Assembly: GCF_009811795.1 (NCBI RefSeq)
Contig: NZ_BLJE01000003.1
Span: 310,001 to 374,000 of the forward strand
Reading direction: 5' to 3'
DNA: 64,000 nt
From: Litoreibacter roseus
GTDB taxonomy: Bacteria > Pseudomonadota > Alphaproteobacteria > Rhodobacterales > Rhodobacteraceae
In this document: positions 8,654 through 17,665 of the stretch, one piece after another
How the letters are laid out: each line of letters starts with the position of its first letter
Numbering within the stretch: the first letter of the stretch is position 1
Notes under the pieces: model-generated
Databases searched by the model: none
Told to the model about the DNA's origin: nothing
Seen by the model: the letters and a program-made list of their open reading frames with translations, nothing else
Position numbers and translations under genes: made by a program

Positions 8654-9529
8654 CTATTGATGCAGCAAGGTGACGCCATCCATTTGGCTGATCTTGGCAA
8701 CATCTGCATCATAAGCCGTGGACAGGCCGTCAATAAACTCATCCGACCAGTTCGGAAGGTCGATTTCCTGCATAAGGGCTTCGTCCAGCGCGAATTTCTC
8801 GAGAAACGCCGCCGTGACCCGGCGCCGCTGGGAAACCGAAGTAATCGGTTTGCTCGCAATGTAGCCTTTCATCCGGGCAAAGCCCTGCGGGCTCATCAGG
8901 CTGGCCAGAAAATCAGTTGTGCCATCCAGTTCGGTCTCAGTTGGTAGGCCGCACAACGCATTCAGGATTTCCGGCCAGATAATCGGCGTGTCCTCGTTGC
9001 ACCAGAGCGTTATCGGAACGTCGGGCAGCGCCTCTTTCAGTCGGATGATCATGTCAGACCACGTCAGGTTTTCCGGATCGCAGCCATCTGAGAATTCGTC
9101 GAAGTCGCTTTCCGGACTTTTCTCGAAAAGTGTGGGCAGGAAGGTCGCAGGATCACGCAAGCCAATGAAAAGCTCCAACTCATGATCCGGAAACAGAGCG
9201 CGCAAGTCCGATACGCGCTCAGCTGCATACGGGTAGAACATCTGAGCCTCAACAGCGCGCCCCGGCGGGCCAAGGAACCCCGCGTGACTCAGAACGATAC
9301 GCCGGCCTGTCTGGTCTTCCAGAAGGACCTCAAGGGTGGCGTCTAGAATGTCGTGATCGGCGTCTTCTTCCTTCATCAGCTGCACGGTTTCCCGCAACAT
9401 TTGACGATAGAGAAGGGGGGGCGGGACGATCACCCCTTTCTGCAAAAGACCGTCGCGGTTTTGCAGAAGGCAGGACAGCAGTTTGTCTTCGTCCGTCGCG
9501 TGGACGCCCAGATGGAGCACGATTTTCAT
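8654..9529 (-). CDS. Sulfotransferase-like hypothetical protein
   Basis: The 291-residue protein begins with VLHLGVHATDEDKLLSCL, which resembles the N-terminal P-loop-like strand of sulfotransferase-family proteins (usual form hxGxHKTGTTxLQ), but the GTT residues that bind the PAPS phosphate are not kept. Later segments (RIVLSHAGFLG, ELFIGLRDPATFLPTLF) also follow the sulfotransferase pattern, the second resembling the R-P-S region. I read it as a divergent sulfotransferase-fold protein, possibly catalytically inactive. It is a single gene with no clear operon partner. Confidence 0.55.
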   Translation of the reverse strand: MKIVLHLGVHATDEDKLLSCLLQNRDGLLQKGVIVPPPLLYRQMLRETVQLMKEEDADHDILDATLEVLLEDQTGRRIVLSHAGFLGPPGRAVEAQMFYPYAAERVSDLRALFPDHELELFIGLRDPATFLPTLFEKSPESDFDEFSDGCDPENLTWSDMIIRLKEALPDVPITLWCNEDTPIIWPEILNALCGLPTETELDGTTDFLASLMSPQGFARMKGYIASKPITSVSQRRRVTAAFLEKFALDEALMQEIDLPNWSDEFIDGLSTAYDADVAKISQMDGVTLLHQ

Positions 9530-9666
9530 AAGACCAACGATCGCCTGATAGTGAGCTGGTTTTCCTTACCGTCGCAGGCCCGCACAGGCAAACGGGTTTG
9601 GCGTAACGTAAATGATCTATTCCATCTTGCCAGCGCAACGCGCTTGCATTAGGACAGCGCCCGTGT

Positions 9667-9742
9667 GCCCCTATAGCTCAGCTGGTAGAGCAACTGATTT
9701 GTAATCAGTAGGTCCGCGGTTCGAGTCCGTGTGGGGGCACCA
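9667..9742 (+). tRNA. tRNA-Thr (anticodon TGT)
   Basis: The cloverleaf is complete in 76 nt. The acceptor stem is gccccta/tgggggc with one T-G pair, the D arm is agctcagctggtagagc, and the anticodon stem actga/tcagt carries loop tt-TGT-aa (anticodon 9700-9702). The T arm contains GGTTCGAGTCC, and the encoded 3' end is A-CCA (9739-9742). TGT reads threonine ACA codons. It marks the border between a housekeeping block and a stretch with mobile-gene remnants. Confidence 0.97.
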
Positions 9743-9827
9743 GTTTATGCAGATAAGCCGTTGATTTTCGTGGATAAACTGGCTTTAACTGCCCACTTAT
9801 CCACCCAAATATCCACCTTTGCGCGCG

Positions 9828-10104
9828 TCATAGCTTGTCCAAGCTGCCGAACTTTTCCAAGGCAAAAGCAGTCAAGCCTACGTTGCTGCGGTGCTCCCAA
9901 GCCTCAATTTCCGCGACAAGGTGATGATAGGTTCGCCAGTGCATTCCCTTCGGCTTGCTTCCCCAATCGTCCCAACCTTCTTCCCAGCCTATCTTTCGCC
10001 TGATTGTGTCGGCGCGCCCAGCGACGCACGTCGATGCTGCGATAATCCGCAACCGTGTTTTTCGCACTCCAATGCCAGTGCCGACCGCTGCCGATGCCGC
10101 CCAT
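9828..10104 (-). pseudogene. Frameshifted remnant of a phage/plasmid-type hypothetical protein
   Basis: Two overlapping minus-strand frames each hold part of what look like mobile-element-associated hypothetical proteins. One begins GGIGSGRHWHW and contains DYRSIDVRRWAR (from 10104). The other continues with IRRKIGWEEGW and KPKGMHWRTYHHL and ends at 9828. Neither frame is complete by itself, and switching between them near 10010 gives the most protein-like reading, which suggests decay by frameshift or fusion of two fragments. The position directly behind a tRNA gene fits an old integration site. The function of both families is unknown to me. Confidence 0.45.
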
Positions 10105-10146
10105 GTAAACCTCCAGATTTTGTCGAAATCAAAAGCGGAGTGCACG

Positions 10147-10410
10147 CTATGTGCATTGGAAGTAATAGATGGAATAGTATCCTTGCAGATCGGTTGCCTC
10201 TGATTTTTCGAGGGCAACCGGGCCGTTACACGCAGCCTCGGCTGCTGGTGCAGGATTCACGTTAAAACCCGCCCGTACTTGGACCGTCTGTTTGGTTCGT
10301 CCAACGATTTCCGGCTCGCCATAATAATTTGTGTAGATGCTTTCGTTCATGCAGGCAGAGAGCGCGAAAATGGCAACCGCTCCAATTGTAAGAAAACCGG
10401 ATTTTTGCAT
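10147..10410 (-). CDS. Small putative lipoprotein
   Basis: This 87-residue protein has a hydrophobic signal (FLTIGAVAIFALSAC) with a plausible lipobox, ALSAC, so Cys20 would be lipidated. The mature part is short, tyrosine-rich, and contains two further cysteines near the end (AACNGP and YFQCT), perhaps a disulfide. I do not recognise the family. It is isolated in the sparse region behind the tRNA. Confidence 0.6.
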   Translation of the reverse strand: MQKSGFLTIGAVAIFALSACMNESIYTNYYGEPEIVGRTKQTVQVRAGFNVNPAPAAEAACNGPVALEKSEATDLQGYYSIYYFQCT

Positions 10411-10823
10411 GTTGAAATCAACCTTTATTCAGGAGAATGCCCACGGTAGGCGACTCGACTCGCCCAAACAACCGGGACAGTCTTGGGCGCTCGCAAACAG
10501 TAAATCTCAACACTGAACCTCCTTTCTCAGCTCTTAGTCTTGCTTTGGAGCTTCCTGCCCATGGCTAGATATATATGTGTCACGGTTTTTGGGCATCGGC
10601 GACAAAGAGAAAATCACCCTAGCGTGCAAATTTTTGTGACAGTCGCGCCCTTGTTGTCGTACCGTCCTGTATCGGAGGCCCAATCATTGTGCCGGGCACG
10701 CACGGTTTTTGCGTGGGGCTTTTCTTTTTTCCTCCACTTTAAAAAGCGTTGCAAAGCTGACTTGTCGTCTGCCGTGGGAAGCTCCTGTAACGTCCAGAGA
10801 CTTGCCTGTCCAAAGCCAGAGGG
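10411..10823. other. Intergenic stretch without a convincing gene
   Basis: Short open frames here look random. The only structure I see is a hairpin followed by a T-rich tract at 10697-10730. The left end must hold the promoter of the small lipoprotein. Confidence 0.5.
10697..10730 (+). terminator. Possible orphan intrinsic terminator
   Basis: CACGCA (10697-10702) pairs with TGCGTG (10710-10715) and is followed by gggcttttctttttt. No plus-strand gene ends nearby, so it may end an unannotated transcript or be a leftover of a lost element. Confidence 0.4.
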
Positions 10824-11072
10824 TCAGAGAGTCGGCGCGCGGGTCATCGCTGTTAGGCCGCGTTCTGCGAGGTCATCGAAATAGGCGCCTACGGTGTTAC
10901 GGCTCACGTTGATGGCCTCAGCGGCGGTGCAATGGCTCAAAACGATGCGGCCGTTGTTGCTGCCGGTGTAGCGGCGTTTCCGTTCGATGTAGAGCGCGCG
11001 CGGTCCGGGTTTGAGCGTAGCCCAGGCTTTGGTCGCTTGCAGGTATTCGGGAAGGCCTCTGCGGAGCCTCAA
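10824..11072 (-). pseudogene. Truncated helix-turn-helix protein of phage/plasmid type
   Basis: The 82 codons contain AWATLKPGPRALYIE, RRYTGSNNGRI and an HTH segment (AAEAINVSRNTVGAYFDDL). This resembles a family of small DNA-binding proteins found with phage and plasmid genes, which normally continue for some dozens of residues after this HTH. Here the frame ends soon after ERGLT with an unrelated tail (AMTRAPTL), so the C-terminus is lost. The start is a TTG at 11072 with a stop codon shortly upstream. It lies 72 bp behind mtlK on the same strand and is probably a remnant. Confidence 0.5.
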
Positions 11073-11144
11073 GTTATCGGCTGTGTCAGCGGCAGAGAAA
11101 TTGCCGGTTCACATGGTTGGCGGAAGACGTCTCATTGTGTTTTC

Positions 11145-12647
11145 TTAACCGGAAACAGAGCCAACGGCGCGGTCGCTTCCTTGGGTATACTCGACGAGCG
11201 CGGCTTCACAGCCTTGGTCCCAGGCCAGTGCGAGCCATCGGCAGAACGCATCAGCGAATGGCTTGGCGTCTTGTAGGTCACCGTAGATCCTGCTTTGGGC
11301 CAACCATTTTGCCGGGTCTGCTTTGGCGGCGTGGGCAACGTTAGCCAGTTCGATCCAAATCGGATCGTTTGGTTCGATCACACTGCCATCTTCGCGAATA
11401 CCTGCACACATTCGGGCCCACAGAGCCTCGACAAGGGCAAGCCCCTCGACAGCGCGTCCGGCGGCAAGCTGATCTCGCAGGATTGGTAACACGAACCCGG
11501 TATGACGCGCGGATCCGTCGAAAGCGACCCGGCGCGTGGTGTCGACAATGCGGGGGTTGGCAAATCGGTCTTCGATCAGCGCGATGTACTCTGCGGGTGT
11601 CTTACCCGGAACGGGCGCAACGGTGGGCGCGATTTCCGTGCGCTGCACCTTGCTGAAGAACGCACGAATTGCGGGATGTGCCATACATTGCGCGATACTT
11701 TCGACCCCCAAAATCTCACCGGCATTCGCCAGAACCTGATGACCCGCATTGAGAATACGAATTTTCATGGTTTCAAACGCATGGACGTCGTCCGAGAACG
11801 TTGCGCCAACCTCGTTCCAGTTAGGACGCCCGGCGCAGAAAGCGTCCTCGATCACCCATTGGCGAAACGCTTCGTGGGTGACGACAGCCGCGTCCCGAAT
11901 GCCGAAATCCGTGGCCAGAGCCAGCTCGGTCGGGCCGGTGGCCGGTGCGATGCAATCGACCATGGAGTTTGGGAATGTTGCGTTCGCATCGATCCAATCG
12001 GCTAAATCAGGATCGGACATGTGCGCCAGCGAGACCACGGTCTGACGCAGGATATCCCCGTTGCCCTGCAGGTTATCGCAACTCAGCGCCGTGAACGGGC
12101 CGTGGCCCGCAGCCCGGCGCAGTCGAAGGGCTGCCACGATCGCGCCAAATGCGGTACTGGGGGTGTCAGGGTGGGCGGCGTCGTGAACAAGATCAGGATG
12201 GTTGCCATCGAATCCCTTACTGACCGGATCAACATAGTATCCGCTTTCCGTCACGGTCATGGCGACGATGCGGATCGCGGGATCCGCCATCGCACGGATC
12301 AACGGCGCGTTGCCATCTTCGATCGGCAAATAGTCGATCATTGATCCCACGACCTCGGCTGAGACATTGCCGGGATCGAGTTGGATGAGCGTTGTCAGGC
12401 AATCTTGCGCCAAGAGCTTTTCACGCATGGCGGCGTCATAGGGGCGGACGCCCGCGCCAAGGATCGCCCAGTCATGGGCCTTTCCTTCTTGCATCAGACG
12501 GTGCAGGAACCATGCCTGATGGGCCCGATGGAAATTACCGACGCCGATATGAACAATGCCTGGCGTCAACGATTTCCGATCATAGCGGGGACGCTCGACG
12601 GTCAATTGATCAAGTGTCGCATCTGAAAGGGAGATCAGCTCATCCAT
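11145..12647 (-). CDS. mtlK: Mannitol 2-dehydrogenase
   Basis: This polyol-specific long-chain dehydrogenase oxidises D-mannitol to D-fructose with NAD. The 500-residue length is typical. The N-terminal Rossmann part has IVHIGVGNFHRAHQAWF, the middle has TALSCDNLQGNG, and the C-terminal domain carries the catalytic K-x5-N-x2-H pattern in ETMKIRILNAGHQVLA. It is the last gene of the smo operon and overlaps smoS by 13 bp. The arrangement matches the sorbitol/mannitol locus of Rhodobacter sphaeroides, where mtlK accompanies smoS and the smo ABC genes. Confidence 0.94.
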   Translation of the reverse strand: MDELISLSDATLDQLTVERPRYDRKSLTPGIVHIGVGNFHRAHQAWFLHRLMQEGKAHDWAILGAGVRPYDAAMREKLLAQDCLTTLIQLDPGNVSAEVVGSMIDYLPIEDGNAPLIRAMADPAIRIVAMTVTESGYYVDPVSKGFDGNHPDLVHDAAHPDTPSTAFGAIVAALRLRRAAGHGPFTALSCDNLQGNGDILRQTVVSLAHMSDPDLADWIDANATFPNSMVDCIAPATGPTELALATDFGIRDAAVVTHEAFRQWVIEDAFCAGRPNWNEVGATFSDDVHAFETMKIRILNAGHQVLANAGEILGVESIAQCMAHPAIRAFFSKVQRTEIAPTVAPVPGKTPAEYIALIEDRFANPRIVDTTRRVAFDGSARHTGFVLPILRDQLAAGRAVEGLALVEALWARMCAGIREDGSVIEPNDPIWIELANVAHAAKADPAKWLAQSRIYGDLQDAKPFADAFCRWLALAWDQGCEAALVEYTQGSDRAVGSVSG

Positions 12648-13405
12648 TGTCCACCATCCACGTTGTAGGTTTGTGCGACGATGTAATCCGCCGCATCGCT
12701 GGCCAGAAAGACGGCCATACCCGTCAGATCATCCGCAGTTCCCATACGTCCGTATGGCACGGCGGACCCGACTTCCTGTTTTTTCTGCCCCGGTGCTTTG
12801 TTCTCGTACTTTGCGAAAAATGCGTCGACGCCATCCCAGTGTTCTCCATCGACGACACCGGGGGAAATAGCATTCACGTTTATGCCGTGCTTTATCAAAT
12901 CGAGGCCAGCCGATTGGGTTAAACTGATGACTGCAGCTTTCGTGGCGCAATAGACGGCAACAAGGGGCTCCCCCCGTCGCCCAGCTTGACTGGCCATGTT
13001 GATAATCTTTCCGCCTTGCCCGCGGTCGATCATATGGCGTGCCACGGCCTGCAGCATAAACAGCGTCCCCTTGACGTTGATCGCAAAAACCTGGTCGAAG
13101 TCCTTGTGTGCGATCTCTACGATCGGGGCCGCTGTAAACAGCGCTGCGTTGTTGATCAAAATGTCAATTTGGCCCAATCGCGTGACTGTTTCGTTCACAA
13201 CTTTGTCGATGCTGTTCTGATCAGTCACGTCTAGCCTTACAGCCAGTGCAGCATCGCCCAGATCAGCAACCGTGCGATTGGCCCTGTCAAAGTCGATGTC
13301 GGCGATAGCGACCTTGGCGCCTTCCCGGATATAGGCCTCCGCAAAGGCCCGCCCGATCCCTCGGGCGGCGCCTGTGATAAGGGCTGTCTTTCCAGACAAT
13401 TGCAT
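12635..13405 (-). CDS. smoS: Sorbitol dehydrogenase (SDR family)
   Basis: The 256-residue short-chain dehydrogenase has the cofactor motif TGAARGIG, the NNAA motif, and the catalytic Ser-Tyr-Lys set (NMASQAG, then YCATK). By homology and position it converts sorbitol to fructose, and it may also act on galactitol or iditol as SmoS-type enzymes do. The ATG at 13405 shares one base with the smoK stop (TGATG), so the two are translationally coupled; a TTG one codon upstream is an unlikely alternative. The 3' end overlaps mtlK. Confidence 0.92.
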   Translation of the reverse strand: MQLSGKTALITGAARGIGRAFAEAYIREGAKVAIADIDFDRANRTVADLGDAALAVRLDVTDQNSIDKVVNETVTRLGQIDILINNAALFTAAPIVEIAHKDFDQVFAINVKGTLFMLQAVARHMIDRGQGGKIINMASQAGRRGEPLVAVYCATKAAVISLTQSAGLDLIKHGINVNAISPGVVDGEHWDGVDAFFAKYENKAPGQKKQEVGSAVPYGRMGTADDLTGMAVFLASDAADYIVAQTYNVDGGQWMS

Positions 13406-14409
13406 CAACCTGCTCTCAAACCGTTCGCGTCGAACTTGTGCAGCTTGTCCAATTGCGGCGTGAGATAGATTGTGTCGCCGTGCTTGGCCTGAATGTCGCC
13501 GGTGATCCGCACTGTGATCATGTCGCCAAGCCCGGTATCGTGGACGTGGATGAACGTATCAGAGCCCAGATGTTCTGCGACGCCCACGCGTCCTTTCCAC
13601 ATCCCGTCCGTCATGCTGACATCGGTGTGTTCTGGCCGAATACCGATCGTGGATGCGCCATGTTTCTCCGCTTCAGCACCCTTGATCAGGTTCATCTTGG
13701 GCGAGCCGATGAAGCCCGCGACGAACTCGTTGCGTGGCGCGTGGTAAAGATCAAGAGGGGAGCCCACCTGTTCGATCACGCCAGCCCGCAGAACGACGAT
13801 CTTATCGGCCATGGTCATGGCCTCAACCTGATCGTGCGTCACATAGATCATCGTCGTCTCAAGCCGTTTGTGAAGCTCGCTGATCTCAAGCCGCATCCCG
13901 ACGCGCAGGGCGGCATCAAGGTTGGACAACGGCTCGTCAAACAGGAACGCCGCCGGTTCACGGACGATAGCGCGTCCGATGGCGACCCGTTGCCGCTGGC
14001 CGCCAGACAGTTGACCCGGACGGCGCTCGAGATAATCCGTGAGGTTCAAGGCCTTTGCGGCGGCTTCGATCCGGCGGTTTTGCTCTGCCTCGTCAATTCC
14101 CGCCATTCTCATGGGAAATGCGATGTTCTTGCGCACAGACATATGCGGATAGAGCGCATAGGACTGAAAGACCATGGCCAGACCGCGCTTCGCGGGCGGC
14201 ACGTTGGTTGCATCCGAGCCATTGATGTCGATATGCCCCGACGAGATGTCTTCGAGGCCTGCGATGAGCCGCAGCAAGGTTGATTTACCACAGCCCGAAG
14301 GCCCGACGAATACCGTGAATTCGCCATCTTCTATTGTGAGATCAAGGGGCGGAATGACTTCGACATCACCGAAGCTTTTGGTCACCTGGTTGAGTTTGAT
14401 TTGTCCCAT
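13405..14409 (-). CDS. smoK: Polyol ABC transporter, ATP-binding subunit
   Basis: This 334-residue CUT1/UgpC-MalK-type ATPase energises sorbitol/mannitol import. It shows Walker [11 protein letters not shown]-loop [14 protein letters not shown] signature LSGGQRQR, Walker [13 protein letters not shown] and the switch histidine VTHDQ, followed by a TOBE-like regulatory C-terminal domain (IGIRPEH). It lies 14 bp after smoG and overlaps smoS. MalK-type subunits often serve several permeases, so sharing is possible. Confidence 0.95.
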   Translation of the reverse strand: MGQIKLNQVTKSFGDVEVIPPLDLTIEDGEFTVFVGPSGCGKSTLLRLIAGLEDISSGHIDINGSDATNVPPAKRGLAMVFQSYALYPHMSVRKNIAFPMRMAGIDEAEQNRRIEAAAKALNLTDYLERRPGQLSGGQRQRVAIGRAIVREPAAFLFDEPLSNLDAALRVGMRLEISELHKRLETTMIYVTHDQVEAMTMADKIVVLRAGVIEQVGSPLDLYHAPRNEFVAGFIGSPKMNLIKGAEAEKHGASTIGIRPEHTDVSMTDGMWKGRVGVAEHLGSDTFIHVHDTGLGDMITVRITGDIQAKHGDTIYLTPQLDKLHKFDANGLRAG

Positions 14410-14423
14410 TGGTCTAATCTTTC

Positions 14424-15254
14424 CTATTTGACGGCGCCAAAAGTTAGGCCGCTGACAAGTTGTTTCTGACTGAACCAGCCAAGGATGAGGATCGGCGCGA
14501 TTGCCATGGTCGAGGCCGCGCTGAGTTTTGCGAAGAACAAACCTTCCGGGCTGGAATAGCTGGCGATGAAGGCCGTGAGCGGCGCTGCCTTTGCGGCCGT
14601 CAGGTTCAACGTCCAGAACGCCTCGTTCCAGGCCAGAATGAAGTTCAGCAGCAAGGTTGACGCGATGCCGGGAATTGCCATCGGCGTGAGAACGTACAGG
14701 ATTTCGTTCTTTAGCGATGCGCCGTCCATACGTGCGGCCTCAAGGATTTCTCCCGGGATTTCTCGGAAGTAAGTGTAGAGCATCCAGACAATGATCGGCA
14801 GGTTCATGAGCATCAGAACAATCACAAGACCGATCCGGGAGTCCAAGATGCCGAGCTTGATGAAGATCAGGTAGATCGGATAGAGCACACCGACCGCTGG
14901 AAGCATCTTAGTCGAGAGCATCCACAGCAGGATATCCTTGGTGCGTCTGGATGGCACGAATGCCATCGACCACGCTGCGGGAACGGCGATGATGATACCG
15001 AGGATAGTGGAGCCGCCGGCGATGATCACCGAGTTCCACAGGAAGCGCATATAGTTGGAGCGCTCCAGCACAACGCCATAGTTTTCCAGTGTCCAGTCAA
15101 AGGCCAGGAAGATCGGCGGGTCTGAGATCGCTTGGGCCTCTGTTTTGAAGCTGGTCAGGATTGTCCAGAGGATCGGAAAAAAGATCAGCAGACCGATGCC
15201 CCAAGCGGCGACCGTGTTGATGATCTTGCGTTTTTGAGTAACTGCGCGGGCCAT
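14424..15254 (-). CDS. smoG: Polyol ABC transporter, inner-membrane permease
   Basis: The 276-residue protein has about six hydrophobic segments and the MalG-type EAA loop ([18 protein letters not shown]...PMAIPG) that contacts the ATPase. It pairs with SmoF to form the import channel for sorbitol and mannitol. It begins 10 bp after smoF and ends 14 bp before smoK. Confidence 0.93.
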   Translation of the reverse strand: MARAVTQKRKIINTVAAWGIGLLIFFPILWTILTSFKTEAQAISDPPIFLAFDWTLENYGVVLERSNYMRFLWNSVIIAGGSTILGIIIAVPAAWSMAFVPSRRTKDILLWMLSTKMLPAVGVLYPIYLIFIKLGILDSRIGLVIVLMLMNLPIIVWMLYTYFREIPGEILEAARMDGASLKNEILYVLTPMAIPGIASTLLLNFILAWNEAFWTLNLTAAKAAPLTAFIASYSSPEGLFFAKLSAASTMAIAPILILGWFSQKQLVSGLTFGAVK

Positions 15255-15264
15255 GGTTTCCTCC

Positions 15265-16131
15265 TCACTCGTCCAGGTTCTTGCCGACCGCGCGCATCAG
15301 GAAGATGGCGACGATGTTGGCGAGAATGATTGCATAGACACCACCGGCAGATCCGAGACCGACATTCTGGCTCTCGAGTACGCGCTGATAGATCAGATAG
15401 GTGAGCGTTCTGGTTCCGAATGCACCGCCCGTCGTCACGAAGATCTCTGCGAAAACGGCGAGCAGGAAGATGGTTTGGATCAAAACCACAACTGTGATGG
15501 CCCGCCCAAGGTGCGGCAAGATGATATAGCCGAACCGCTTGAGGGGTGGGGCGCCGTCCATTTCAGCCGCCTCCAGCTGTTCACTGTCGAGCGACTGGAT
15601 GGCCGTCAGCAGGATCAGCGTCGCGAACGGCAACCACTGCCAGGATACGATCATGACAATGGATTGCAGGGATGCCTGACTGAGCCACTCAATGGGTGTC
15701 GCGCCAAAGAACCTCCAAAGATGGGCAAACAGACCGTTTACCGGATCCATGAACATGTTCTTCCAGACCAGCGCCGAAACGGTTGGCATGACGAAGAAAG
15801 GGGCGATCACCAGAATGCGAACAATTCCCTGGCCCCACATCGGCTGGTTCAGGAGCAAAGCCAGAAGGACGCCAAAGACAACCGTTATCAGAAGTACACC
15901 GCCCACGATGATCAGTGTGGCCATAACCGAAGGCCAAAATGAGCTGGAACTTACAAACCGGACGTAGTTTTCAAAACCAACCCACCCGAGGTCGCCACCG
16001 CGGAGGGGCAGATACTTCTTAAAGGAGAACATCAGCGTCATGATCAGGGGGACGAGCATCCAGCCAAGAAGCAAGATGACCGCTGGTGCCATCATCAGGC
16101 GCGCCGCTGATCGGGAATGTTGGGTTGCCAT
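15265..16131 (-). CDS. smoF: Polyol ABC transporter, inner-membrane permease
   Basis: The 288-residue MalF-type permease has six predicted membrane helices and the EAA loop EAAEMDGAPPLKRFGYI. It is the second half of the SmoFG channel. A gap of 114 bp separates it from smoE, and in this gap lies a strong hairpin that may lower its expression relative to the binding protein. aggaggt precedes its start. Confidence 0.93.
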   Translation of the reverse strand: MATQHSRSAARLMMAPAVILLLGWMLVPLIMTLMFSFKKYLPLRGGDLGWVGFENYVRFVSSSSFWPSVMATLIIVGGVLLITVVFGVLLALLLNQPMWGQGIVRILVIAPFFVMPTVSALVWKNMFMDPVNGLFAHLWRFFGATPIEWLSQASLQSIVMIVSWQWLPFATLILLTAIQSLDSEQLEAAEMDGAPPLKRFGYIILPHLGRAITVVVLIQTIFLLAVFAEIFVTTGGAFGTRTLTYLIYQRVLESQNVGLGSAGGVYAIILANIVAIFLMRAVGKNLDE

Positions 16132-16201
16132 TGGGCATACCTCCTCTGTTGATCGCCAACAGGCTATCTGAAACGGGGCCGCAATTTAGAAAAAAGAGAG
16201 A

Positions 16202-16235
16202 AACCCGGGGAAAACTGGGAAGCATGCCCCGGGTT
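16202..16235 (-). terminator. Intercistronic hairpin between smoE and smoF
   Basis: A perfect 9-bp inverted repeat (AACCCGGGG 16202-16210 with CCCCGGGTT 16227-16235) lies just after the smoE stop. On the transcribed minus strand it is followed by tctctctttttt. It is well placed to act as a partial terminator or mRNA-stabilising structure, giving more SmoE than permease, as known for malE-malF type operons. Confidence 0.65.
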
Positions 16236-16245
16236 AGAGATGCAC

Positions 16246-17556
16246 TCAGCGGTAGCCGGCGGCTTCCATTGCATCATTGGTCAGGGCTTGTGCTTTGGCC
16301 AAAGCCTCTTCTACAGTCTGTTGACCCGCATAAACTGCCGAGAATTCCTGACTGACTTCGGTCGCGATACCCGCAAACTCAGGGATCGCCGCGAACTGGA
16401 TGCCAACGTAAGGCACCGGATCAACGGTCGGGTTCTTCGGATCAGCTGACAGGATTGAGTCCAGCGTCATCTGTGCGAAAGGCACCGACTGATAGTTTGG
16501 GTTCTCGTACAGAGACGTCCGCGCGCCGGGGGGTACGTTGGCCCAGCCTTCGTTTTCGGCAACCAACTCAATGTAGCTTTTCGATGTCGCCCATTCGAGG
16601 AACTCTTTCGCCGCGGCTTCTTTTTGCGTTCCGGCTGGGATCGCCAGAGCCCACGCCCAGAGCCAGTTGGAGCGTTTGCCAAGACCGGTGTCAGGTGCGA
16701 GTGCAAACCCAACGCTGTCGGCGACAGTCGAGTCGTTCGGGTTGGTTACGAAGGAGGCCGCAACCGTTGCGTCGATCCACATCCCGCATTTGCCTTGCTG
16801 GAACAGGGACAGGTTCTCATTGAACCCGTTTGTCGCGTAGCCTGCAGGACCCGATTCCGACATCATGTCCACGTAGAAGTTCAGCGTGTCAGCCCAAGGC
16901 TGCGTGTCGAACTGGGCGTTCCAGTCTTCATCAAACCAGCGGGCGCCGAAGGAGTTCGACATGGCGGTGATGAATGCGCCGCCTTCACCCCAGCCCGCTT
17001 TGCCACGCAGGCAGATGCCGTTGATATCATTGGCGCGGTCGGTCATTGCGGCAGCAGCTTCGCGAATAAACTCCCATGTGGGTGCTTTTGGCATCTCGAG
17101 CCCGGCCTTCTCCATCAGGTCCGTGCGATACATGATCATGGAGCTTTCGCCGTAGAAGGGTGCTGCATAAAGCGTGCCCTCGTAGCTCAGACCACCCGCC
17201 ATTGCAGGCAGAATGTCATCTGCATCATACTCTTCTGACAGATCATCAAGCGGGACAAGCCAGCCATTTGCGGCCCAGATCGGTGTCTCGTACATGCCGA
17301 TTGTCATGATATCGAAAGAACCGCCTTTGGCCGCGATATCCGTCGTGACACGCTGGCGCAGGACGTTCTCCTCCAATGTGACCCACTCGACGGTGTGCCC
17401 CGTCTTGTCGGTGAAGTCTTGGGTCAGGCCCTGCATGCGGATCATGTCGCCATTGTTAACGGTGGCGATGGTGAGGTTTTCGGCAAACGCGCCGCTTGCT
17501 GTGACAAGCGTCACGGCAGTCGCTGCGTATAGTGATTTTCTGAATGACATCCTCAT
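16246..17556 (-). CDS. smoE: Polyol ABC transporter, periplasmic binding protein
   Basis: This 436-residue family 1 solute-binding protein has a signal peptide (residues 1-25, ending SGAFAEN) and a typical two-lobe binding domain. Segments such as YAAPFYGESSMIMYRTDLMEKAGL and NGFNENLSLFQQGKCGMW are characteristic of sugar and polyol binding proteins. It captures sorbitol or mannitol for SmoFGK. It is the first structural gene of the operon, 109 bp behind the regulator, with aggagga before the start. Confidence 0.93.
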   Translation of the reverse strand: MRMSFRKSLYAATAVTLVTASGAFAENLTIATVNNGDMIRMQGLTQDFTDKTGHTVEWVTLEENVLRQRVTTDIAAKGGSFDIMTIGMYETPIWAANGWLVPLDDLSEEYDADDILPAMAGGLSYEGTLYAAPFYGESSMIMYRTDLMEKAGLEMPKAPTWEFIREAAAAMTDRANDINGICLRGKAGWGEGGAFITAMSNSFGARWFDEDWNAQFDTQPWADTLNFYVDMMSESGPAGYATNGFNENLSLFQQGKCGMWIDATVAASFVTNPNDSTVADSVGFALAPDTGLGKRSNWLWAWALAIPAGTQKEAAAKEFLEWATSKSYIELVAENEGWANVPPGARTSLYENPNYQSVPFAQMTLDSILSADPKNPTVDPVPYVGIQFAAIPEFAGIATEVSQEFSAVYAGQQTVEEALAKAQALTNDAMEAAGYR

Positions 17557-17620
17557 GGTCCTCCTCGTTGGATGATGCCTTCGACACTAACCAACACGGT
17601 GACGCACAGTCAATTAAAAA

Positions 17621-17634
17621 TTAACGCGCGTAAA
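17621..17634. promoter_or_regulatory. Candidate LacI-family operator in the smoE promoter region
   Basis: TTAACGCGCGTAAA contains the perfect palindrome ACGCGCGT and extends with near symmetry on both sides. It lies about 65 bp upstream of the smoE start. A related sequence (AACGCAACGCGCG) occurs upstream of the regulator gene near 18720, which would fit autoregulation. The assignment is by pattern only. Confidence 0.35.
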
Positions 17635-17665
17635 AATAAGATCACGCAGGCGTATTATCAATGGT

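Noticed and set aside
9743-9830. A possible att repeat of the tRNA-Thr 3' end
   Set aside because: I looked for a second copy of the T-arm and acceptor sequence downstream and did not find one in this window.
10540-10884. A 114-codon plus-strand frame in the sparse region
   Set aside because: Composition looks random, it has no ribosome-binding site, and it overlaps both the terminator-like hairpin and the HTH remnant on the other strand.
15253-15942. A 229-codon plus-strand frame opposite smoF
   Set aside because: It mirrors a permease gene with a clear EAA loop and six helices; the frame is highly polar with no family likeness.
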